A stretch of 64,000 nucleotides of DNA from Saccopteryx bilineata (taxonomy: Eukaryota; Chordata; Mammalia; Chiroptera; Emballonuridae), in the NCBI RefSeq assembly GCF_036850765.1, contig NC_089490.1:126632522-126696521 (forward strand). Direction: 5' to 3'. The number at the start of each line of letters is the position of its first letter. The stretch's first letter is position 1. Below the pieces are notes generated by a model. It saw nothing but the letters and a program-made list of their open reading frames with translations, had not been told where the DNA came from and searched no databases. Of this stretch, positions 56,476-64,000 are shown piece by piece. The position numbers and the translations under genes were made by a program.

Positions 56476-56685
56476 CCGTGGTCGGCAAACTGCAGCTCGC
56501 GAGCCACATGCGGCTCTTTGGCCCCTTGAGCGTGGCTCTTCCACAAAATACCACGTGCGGGCGCTACCTCGGTAAGGAATGTACCTACCTATATAGTTTA
56601 AGTTTAAAAAAACCTGGCTCTTAAAAGAAATTTCCGTCATTGTACTGTTGATATTTGGCTCTGCTGATGAGTTTGCTGACCGCTG
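56476..56685 (+). mobile_element. Non-autonomous hAT element, 210 bp
   Basis: Ends CCGTGGTCGGCAAACTGC and GTTTGCTGACCGCTG are inverted repeats; the interior carries GCGAGCCACATGCGGCTCTT. The target duplication is degenerate (TAATCTAC against AATCTTTT). It lies 153 bp downstream of the ITPR2 microexon donor. Confidence 0.85.
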
Positions 56686-56838
56686 AATCTTTTCTTTTAT
56701 CTTTGAGACACAGCCTGTACTCAGAGAATCTCCCTCAGAGAACCTAGTCTTGAAATTTCCTGTAAACTTTTCAATTTGCTCACATAAGATATAAACAAGA
56801 TGTTTTGGATTTGTTAAGGGAAAAAACAACCTACTTAC

Positions 56839-56883
56839 CACATTTTTCCCTTCATTCTGGGCATCTCGATAATCAGGATTAAG
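56839..56883 (-). CDS. ITPR2: ITPR2 exon 1 of 12 in window: 45-bp microexon
   Basis: Acceptor TTTCTAG and donor GTAAGTAG flank exactly fifteen codons, LNPDYRDAQNEGKNV, with phase 0 at both ends. The peptide lies in a loop of the second beta-trefoil of the IP3-binding core, just after the conserved LAAE. In ITPR1 the SI alternative segment is also fifteen residues at this place (about 318-332). The exon can therefore be skipped without a frameshift. It is the most N-terminal exon seen; I found no further receptor exon up to base 64000, so the preceding intron is over 7.1 kb. The strong donor argues for normal inclusion in at least some tissues. Confidence 0.93.
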
Positions 56884-58857
56884 CTAGAAAACAAAACAAA
56901 ACTACTTTGAATTGCTATTAAGAGCACATTAACAATGCCAGTGATCTTTAACTCAGTTCACTATGGTACCCTCAACTAAGCTTAATGTGAAAAGAAGCTA
57001 AGAAAAAAAAATTAATAAATATTACAATCTAAAACATACCTTCAAACCCTCATTGCAGGATATAGGAGCTAAAATGACAAGTATATGGGCTTTATTTATA
57101 TAAGAACAGTTGACATCTTTGAATGAGAGATGACGATCCCACCTCCTCTGAGGAAGCATTTAAGGGAGTTCATTTTACACACCACAAAATCTGCCATCGA
57201 TGAATTATTCAGACATCCGGTTTAAAAAATAGAGCAAAGGAAGAATTTAACAATTCAAGATCATGATCCACACGCTATACACACAAGAAACAAACACTGA
57301 GCGAAGGAGAAGCAATGAATCAGATACACATCGGATATGTGGGCTAATAATGCATGAGGACTATTGAAACAGACAGACAAGAGCACATGTCTTTGGGCTT
57401 GGATTGTGGCATTCAGGGTCCTTCCAATGAGAAGGATGAGTTCTGCATATGTGCTGGTCCACGCATTTCCATAACTCCTGACTCCCACCGGACCACACAG
57501 TCTCAAGAGGATGTCTTTGTTGTATTGAAATAACTGCCATAATTTGTAAAAACAATAAATGTATGAGATGTTTTTCTCAAAATAACAAGTTTTCCAATTG
57601 AATGTAATCATTTTAATGTAAACCAATCAGTATATATAATATGCAACCTCAGGTAATTAAAGTCACCATCTAAAAATGTAGGGGAGTCTTCCTCAAAATG
57701 GCACTTGGCTAGTTAGTATCTGTGAGGAATGGTCCTCCCAACTTACCACTGTCAGTGAAGGTGCTAAAAATGCTCAAAACAAAAGAAAAAAAAAAAAAAA
57801 AAAACTCAGTATCCTTAAAAACTACAGCTAAAAAGCAACCTAAACCCCAAATCTTTAATGAATTGACAGTAAGTTATAAAGCAAGCAGGCTAGGGGAGAG
57901 GCAAATAACTCCGCAGTTTTTAAACTCATGGCTTGTCCATGAGACGTTAACCTCACCTCAAGCTACCGGCTCTGTGAACATAGTTCAAAGGATACTTGCT
58001 ATGGTTCCCATTAGTGTTGTCCACTGACTCAGAAACCCAGAGTACTTACAACCAAAAACAGAAGTGTTTCTCTATTGCTGAGAAGTTTCTGTAACTGTTA
58101 GACTGAGCAGAAAATTGCCCAATCCTCCCATCGACTGTCCCATTACCTATCTCTATCTTCTCCTGGCCAGGGAGACAAGACAAAGCTCAGAAAACAAATG
58201 GACAGAATGTAGAGGCAGCAGACAATGGTCAAAGGCTTTTGGAGAAGCATCAGATGAACAAAGAGAAGAAAGAGAACTGTTGCTGCTCTGAGCTGGCATT
58301 AGGCTGCACGGTAATGCCAAAACAGCAAAGGGGTCGAGATAAAAGGCAAACACAATAGAACCCAGGCACTCAAAGTCGACATCTGTTAGAACTGGGAACT
58401 ACACTGGGAATGTGCCCTTTTCTCGGCCCTGCAGCTAAAGATTTAGAAAGAGAATTAAGAATTAAAAAAACTAACAGAAGAAATGGAACAAAAGGACCAC
58501 CCACTGAACCCATTTGGTTCTACATAGAGCTCTGAGGATAAGGGAGGTGGTAAGGGGAAACAAATGACAAGGGACTGATATAAAGTATGCTAGGAGAGGG
58601 TGAAATTCTTTCTCAGCGTTTCTCTGAGTATTTTCTGTGGTATGATGCAAAATGTTCAGGAAATGGTATGGCATACCCAGGGAAGAACAAGTAAACATCG
58701 CTTCTACGCAAAGGCAACAGAATAGGATGATCAGCTAAAACTGTAATATAAAATAAGAATATAAATAGTAAAACTGGTGGAAATCCAGCTACAAATTGCC
58801 TGTTAGTCCTAGGCCAACAGTTCTGGAGATTCCAAACTAACTTTCCTTCTTCTTTTT
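56884..58857. other. ITPR2 intron stretch, no exon or repeat recognised
   Basis: About 2 kb upstream of the microexon. I searched it for the preceding receptor exon (expected to end LAAE) without success. It contains an A-run at 57788-57804. Confidence 0.5.
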
Positions 58858-59181
58858 TATTTTATTTTATTTATTTATTTACTTACTTATTTATTTGTGA
58901 CAGAGACAGAGAGAGGAACAGACAGACTGGAAGGGAGAGAGATGAGAAGCATCAATTCTTTGTTACAACACCTTAGTTTCTCAGTGATCACTTTCTCATA
59001 TGTGCCTTGATGGGGGGGGGGGCTCTAAGCAGACCAAGTGACCCCTTGCTCAGGCCAGCGACCTTAGGTTCAAGCTGGTGAGTCTTGCTCAAACCAGATG
59101 AGCCCATGCTCAAGCTGGCGACCTCGGGGTTTCCAACCTGGGTCCTCCGCATCCCAGTCCAACGCTCTAACCACTGTGCCA
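58858..59181 (-). repeat. tRNA-derived SINE, type C
   Basis: Minus strand with (TTTA)n tail at the left, body with GAGCATGGGCTCATCTGGTT and head at the right ending GGTGGCACAGTGGTTAGAGC, a few bases short. A G-run at 59011-59021 interrupts the core. Confidence 0.9.
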
Positions 59182-59189
59182 CCTTTTTC

Positions 59190-60076
59190 TATGGAGATTC
59201 ATACTCCAGGCTCCTTAAATTGTCTTGAACTATGAATAGGAGAGTTAGTTCCAAAACAGGATTATCTTGCTTTTGGAATTCAAGAGTGAAAGCTAAAAAG
59301 CCAAAAAGATAGTTAATTAACCAGCCTCTGGTCTGCTAATTACTCAAACTCAAAAGGACACACTTTTACTTAGTAGCAATGAAAGCTCTGACATAATGCC
59401 CAGAAGGGGTTTATTAATCTCTTTTAGTCAAGTATCACTATTCTTTATTTTTAAATTTGTTTTCAGTCTAAATAATTCAGGCTTTTCTTTAAAATTTTAA
59501 AAACAAATCAATACTAAAATTATATCCAAAAGATGTGCAACATGTTTAACTAAGGATATACTTTATGACCACAGCTTATTCAACAAGCATTTGAGTAGCT
59601 GGTTGTGAACACACAAATTCATGCTGGAAACCATATCACATCCATAACTAAAACGTGTATAGAAACAGAAATTAATATACTTAAGTCAATCACAATCATT
59701 TATGCTCTGTGAATGGGAGCTCAGATTCTACCCCAAAGACAATGTTACTTTCTAAAATTCATTCCTCATATATAGTATTTTACCCATTTATGATCACCAA
59801 GTTCAATCCCTGAGAGATGTCTGAGAAACTGTTTTCCAGACTCTGCTCTGTAGGGAAATACCATGGACCTTAGTAGAAAAGATCACCTAATCCCCATGGA
59901 ACTCAGGATCCAAATCTATAAAATGAGGAAAGTCCATGACTGATGCCTGCCTAATCATACTACTTGTATGTCATTAAATTTCACATCTTCATGTCTCTGG
60001 CAGTAGTACTGAAGATGGTGCTAATTAATTAGATTTTGCCTCATCTTCTCTCAGACTGCAATGATTTTTCTTTTAT
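59190..60076. other. Unannotated intron stretch
   Basis: AT-rich intron with no recognised repeat, exon or RNA gene. Confidence 0.45.
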
Positions 60077-60090
60077 AATATAGAGTTGTT

Positions 60091-60457
60091 GCCTGACCAG
60101 GCAGTGGCGCAGTGGATAGAGCGTCGGACTGGGATGCAGAGGACCCAGGTTCGAGACCCCGAGATCGCCAGCTTGAGCGCGGGCTCATCTGGTTTGAGCA
60201 AAAGCCCACCAGCTTGAACCCAAGGTCACTGGCTCGAGCAAGGGGTTACTTGGTCTGCTGAAGGCTCGTGGTCAAGGCACATATGAGAAAGCAATCAATG
60301 AACAACTAAGGTGTTGCAACGCGCAATGAAAAACTAATGATTGATGCTTCTCATCTCTCTCTGTTCCTGTCTGTCTGTCCTTGTCTATCCCTCTCTCTGA
60401 CTCACTCTCTTTCTGTAAAAAATAAAAATAAATAAATAAAAAATAAATAGAAAAAAT
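60091..60457 (+). repeat. tRNA-derived SINE, type C, near-complete boxes
   Basis: Head GCCTGACCAGGCAGTGGCGC, A-box GTGGATAGAGCGTC, B-box GGTTCGAGACCCCGAG, short body, core, tail, (AAAT)n. Target duplication around ATATAGAGTTGTT / ATATAGAGTTGCT. Confidence 0.94.
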
Positions 60458-60504
60458 ATATAGAGTTGCTGCTTCAGTGAATTTATTAAATTATAAAAGT
60501 AAGA

Positions 60505-60620
60505 ATGAGGAGGAGATTGAGGAGGAGTAGGAGGAAGAACAAGAGGAGGAAGAACAAGAGGTGGAGAAGCAGGAGAAGGCAGAGGAGGGGGAAGAAGAGA
60601 AGGAAGAGAAGGAAGGGAAG
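60505..60620 (+). repeat. Polypurine (GA/GGA)n tract
   Basis: About 115 bp almost entirely purine on the plus strand, made of GAGGAGGAA- and GAAGAGAAGGAA-like units. It can form a triplex and probably arose from simple-repeat slippage. Confidence 0.9.
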
Positions 60621-60919
60621 CCACCCAAATAAATCTCTGGCTACATATATTCACTAATATTAACTAAAGGCTAAATAAATAAATGCTTCAATATATGTTT
60701 TAGTTATACTGTTGCTTTCTTTCTCTAAATATATATGAAGGGTAATTATTAATGTAAGTAGAGAAAAGATAAATTGAAAAAAATTATACAAAAGAAGATA
60801 AAGGATGTGGTCATGTGGAGATTCCTGAATCTTTTAGGACTTTAAAGAAAATATTTCTTTATTATAAAAATAAATTATAAATCTGGCACTGGAGAGAAAG
60901 ATTTAATATGCTATTCAAT

Positions 60920-61330
60920 CATTTCTTCAATAAATATTAATAAATCATCTACAATGGGCAAACGGCCTATGCTATTTTTTAGCAAAGACAAAGAGAATAT
61001 GGTCCCTGACCACAAGACCTTACAATCAAAGAAGAGAAATAAGACATAAATACAGTTAGCCTTAATACAAAACAGAGTGTGACAAGAGAGGACAGAAATG
61101 AATAATTTATAAATAATATAGGTCAGAAGAAGGAGGAAATCTGTGGTGGGCAAATGTATTCAAGAATAAATTCATGGAGAAGGCAGCATCTGAGATAAAC
61201 CCTGAAGGATGGGCAGGATTATAACTGGCAGAAGAGGAGAAAAGGAGTGAAGAAAACAGGCCATGCAGGGGAGTGAATGCCACAGAGGTGAGGAAATGGG
61301 ACTGACTCAGAGAAGGCCCATAAACGTTAC
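60920..61330 (-). repeat. L2 LINE 3' region, antisense
   Basis: Reversed L2 tail: TATGGTCCCTGACCACAAGA CCTTACAATC, GGCAGCATCTGAGATAAACC CTGAAGGATG, then AGAGGTGAGGAAATGGGACT. Ancient. Confidence 0.75.
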
Positions 61331-62420
61331 TTATGGAATACTTTTGTATACTTTTAAAGGTTAATCATTCCCCTTACAATAATCTTATTAGATGGGATTC
61401 TTAACCCCAAATTACATAAAAGCCCCTGGGACACACCAGGTGAAGTACTCTGTGCAGTCTCACCGCTGGTGAGTGGCAGAGTTCTTTGTAAGCACAGGTC
61501 TAAAGGCTCCAAGGTCGCATCTTTTAGTTACACTAGATAGCACGTGACTTCCTTCCTGCCCCCATAAAGAGGAGTGGTGAGATCCAAGGTATAAGGAAGT
61601 CCCGTGCAGACCAATGGAGACTTTAAGCCAGAGGCTAACAGGTTTGCATCTTCAGAATGATTCTGAGTATCTTTAGGAAAACAGTTGCAGAAGCGAGACA
61701 TTAAAAATCCTCTACTGGCCAAGGTTAGTAGGAGATGGAGACAGAGGATGAAAGAGGCGAAGTAACCAAGTGGGTGGTTGGGGTAAGAAGTGGTAGAGTG
61801 CCAACAAAAAATAACCATGCTGACATGGAAAGGGGACCACGACACAGAAGATTTTACAGAGACACAGTCAATAGAACTTAAATGTATAAACTGAGAGAGA
61901 AAAATTCCTTTATCATGACTCTCAAGTTTTTAACTCTGAACTAAGAAAATTCAATATTTTGCAAGGAAACAATTCAATCTTAGGTACATATATTGAGTTT
62001 CAATGGCAGTAGAGCATCTTAGATTAAATTCATGGACCACTGCAGCCGTGGGAGTGAGTGACAAAGAGAGATTACGATGAACAAATACCCACTACTAACC
62101 TTCGAAGGGAGTTTCCATTTAAATGGCCAAAGAGGACTAGAAAGAAGTCACACAGACACTGTGACAAGTCAGAACAGAAAAGTGGCAGAGGGTATGTAAT
62201 GCCTCGGCAGGAAAAGTCGTGGCTGTACCACAACCAAATGAAAACTGCAACTTCCATCTAATGCAATAGCAAGAAACCAGCTAAAAGCTTATAAATTGGC
62301 AATATCACTAATTTTCTTAAAAGAAAAATATTATTTTTAATAATGAAATGTTTTAATCTATTTTTATCATGTATGACATGAAAGTCATTAAATCACTGTG
62401 TGTATTTTTAAATGCTTTTA
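61331..62420. other. Unannotated intron stretch
   Basis: About 1.1 kb without recognised repeat or exon. Two opposite-strand frames near 62058-62261 show no domain. Confidence 0.45.
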
Positions 62421-62424
62421 TATG

Positions 62425-62710
62425 TATGTATATATATATATATATATATTCCCCCTTTTCAATTACTGGCATTTCAGAGCCTATCTCTTATTCTAATTGA
62501 TAACTTTAAATCAGAAAAGAAGATAAAAATAGCATTTGCTAAATGTTTATATGTGCCAGGCACAACTTATATTTTGATATATAACATTTATTTGATATAT
62601 AATATAATATTTGATATATATTAATTACTTGTGTATAGGGTTGTATTTATATATGTGTGTGTGTGTGTGTACACACACACACACATATATACACACATAT
62701 ATACATACAC
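62425..62710 (+). repeat. AT-, TG- and CA-dinucleotide repeats with hairpin potential
   Basis: (TA)n at 62425-62449, TTTGATATATAA repeats at 62574-62625, then (TG)n directly followed by (CA)n at 62654-62690. The last forms a perfect inverted repeat able to fold into a hairpin. Confidence 0.9.
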
Positions 62711-63049
62711 AAACCGTACCCTTTTCACAAACTGTGGCTGATATATTTGATAGAGAGCTAAACATAGGGATATTTAAAACTACAGCCCTAAAATTCATAA
62801 GATTCTATGCCAATGTACAGGTTCTGGAATACTTGTTTTTAACTAAATCCAAAGACTATAGGACAGTTAGAAAATAAGTGTTTACTGCCATCTGGTGGAA
62901 GTTTTGCCAATCTACAAACAAATAAGCAAGTTGCTTTTTAAAAGGCAATATAAAAACTAATAAGTAAAATCATTTTTCACTACTGGAATCTATATTCTTT
63001 AATCAAGTTATTGCTTTAGTAATATTCAAAGAAAGAAAATGAAGAAAGT

Positions 63050-63158
63050 GCCTGACCAGGTGGTGGCGCAGTGGATAGAGTGTCAGACTGGGATGCGGAG
63101 GACCCAGGTTCGAGACTCCGAGGTCGCCAGCTTGAGTGTGGGCTCATCTGGTTTGAGC

Positions 63159-63189
<31 letters not shown>

Positions 63190-63426
63190 CTCACCAGCTT
63201 GGACCCAAGGTTGCTGGCTCAAGCAAGGGGTTACTTGGTCTGCTGTAGCCTCATGGTCAAGGCACATATGAGAAAACAATCAATGAATAACTAAAGTATC
63301 GCAACGAAAAACTGATGATTGATGCTTCTCATCTCTCTTCATTCCTGTCTGTCTGTCCCTATCTATCCCTCTCTCTAACTCTCTCTGTCGCTGTTTCTTA
63401 AAATAAAATAAAAATTTTAAAAAGAA
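63050..63426 (+). repeat. tRNA-derived SINE, type C, with an A-rich insert in its body
   Basis: Head GCCTGACCAGGTGGTGGCGC, B-box GGTTCGAGACTCCGAGG, then GAGCA followed by about 30 bases of almost pure A (63157-63188), then the normal body CTCACCAGCTTGGACCCAAG, core, tail and poly(A). AAGAAAATGAAGAAAGT flanks it on both sides. Confidence 0.94.
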
Positions 63427-63444
63427 AAAGAAAATGAAGAAAGT

Positions 63445-64000
63445 ATCATATTAGAAATAATGATACTTGATTTATAGTTCTTCCCACGACTGGGGAAGAA
63501 CTATTTGCTGAGGCTCCCTTATTGTCATATTCAAAATATGGTCAAATTACTTTCTCCCACAGATATAATGGTGAACTCTCCTGCACCCACAGGTGATAGG
63601 AGGTCTATGGCAAACTGGCAATGAGGGTGACAGTGACAACTGTGCTTTGTATTAAACACTGTTTTCCTTCCCTTTGTGCCATTTGATTAATGTGTCACCC
63701 ACAGAAACTGATATTATTGGGAGAGAACCTAACTGTAATACATTATCTGATGAAGTCACAAATGCATTATCTAATTCATAATTAAATACTTTGCTTCACA
63801 TTTTGTCTATGGCTTTCTAGCATTGTGTATTTCTGAAAAACAAATCTTGGATTCTATAAAGCAACACCGTTGGAATCTCTAAATTGAATAAGAATCCATC
63901 TCTTTTTTTAAAAGTGATTTTACTGAGCTGATACTGGTTAACATAATCATATAGTTTTCAGGTGCCAAATTCTACAGCACATCATCTGTACACCGTATTA
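63445..64000. other. Unannotated intron stretch to window end
   Basis: No receptor exon on the minus strand and no recognised repeat. The last bases (GTGATTTTACTGAGCTGATA) may begin another old repeat. Confidence 0.4.

Larger units (their letters stand above)
25165..56883 (-). other. ITPR2: ITPR2 gene, internal portion (12 exons, partial)
   Basis: ITPR2 is a tetrameric calcium channel of the endoplasmic reticulum, opened by cytosolic IP3 and modulated by calcium and ATP. The twelve exons were found by reading the minus strand for receptor-like peptide and then fixing GT-AG borders. Their lengths (45, 152, 100, 161, 142, 162, 173, 120, 186, 252, 145 and 151 bp) chain in phase with no stop. 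The peptide matches paralogue 2 rather than 1 or 3, for example [20 protein letters not shown], where ITPR1 has a different sequence. The family assignment is very secure and the paralogue assignment secure from recalled sequence. The IP3-contact residues of the helical half (the RERQKLMR and DYRK motifs) are intact, so this looks like the functional gene and not a pseudogene. Confidence 0.96.

Noticed and set aside
62058..62261. Frames of 67 and 61 codons on opposite strands
   Set aside because: No domain, no conservation evidence, mutual shadowing; chance.
56884..64000. Search for the preceding ITPR2 exon (beta-trefoil part ending LAAE)
   Set aside because: No matching peptide or splice pair was found; it must lie beyond the window.

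Overview
This window is nuclear DNA from a mammal, almost certainly a bat. It carries more than twenty insertions of tRNA-derived SINEs of chiropteran type, several hAT-type DNA transposons, and older mammal-wide repeats (MIR, L2, L1, MLT1, MER5, MER20, Tigger). The SINE types look more like those of rhinolophoid bats (horseshoe and roundleaf bats) than the VES family of vesper bats, but that lineage call is tentative. GC content is low and there is no CpG island.

The only protein-coding gene I can support is ITPR2 (inositol 1,4,5-trisphosphate receptor type 2), on the minus strand. Twelve consecutive exons lie between 56883 (5') and 25165 (3'). All have GT-AG borders, their phases join without a break, and together they encode about 596 residues, roughly 317 to 912 of a ~2,700-residue channel. 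They cover the end of the IP3-binding beta-trefoil, the helical half of the IP3-binding core with its basic ligand contacts, and the armadillo/RIH helical domain that follows. Promoter, N-terminal exons, regulatory domain, channel pore and 3' UTR lie outside the window.

Layout: 56884-64000 is the intron upstream of the first exon seen, rich in SINEs and simple repeats. 25165-56883 is the exon cluster, with introns from 99 bp to 8.3 kb. 1-25164 is part of one long intron full of repeats. Its most structured part is 17.9-21.4 kb, where an old L2 element was split by an LTR, and that LTR was split by a short, non-autonomous, tRNA-Ser-primed endogenous retrovirus (ERV).

Other items of interest are a 45-bp phase-neutral ITPR2 exon at the position of the ITPR1 'SI' alternative exon; two SINEs inserted in turn at one target site 39 bp from an ITPR2 splice donor; a 33-bp hAT remnant with perfect 8-bp target duplications; a tiny L1 insertion with a probable 3' transduction; and a paired AP-1 motif. 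I found no new multi-gene system, CRISPR array or intact mobile-element gene. The many short open frames are chance, SINE or transposon-remnant frames.
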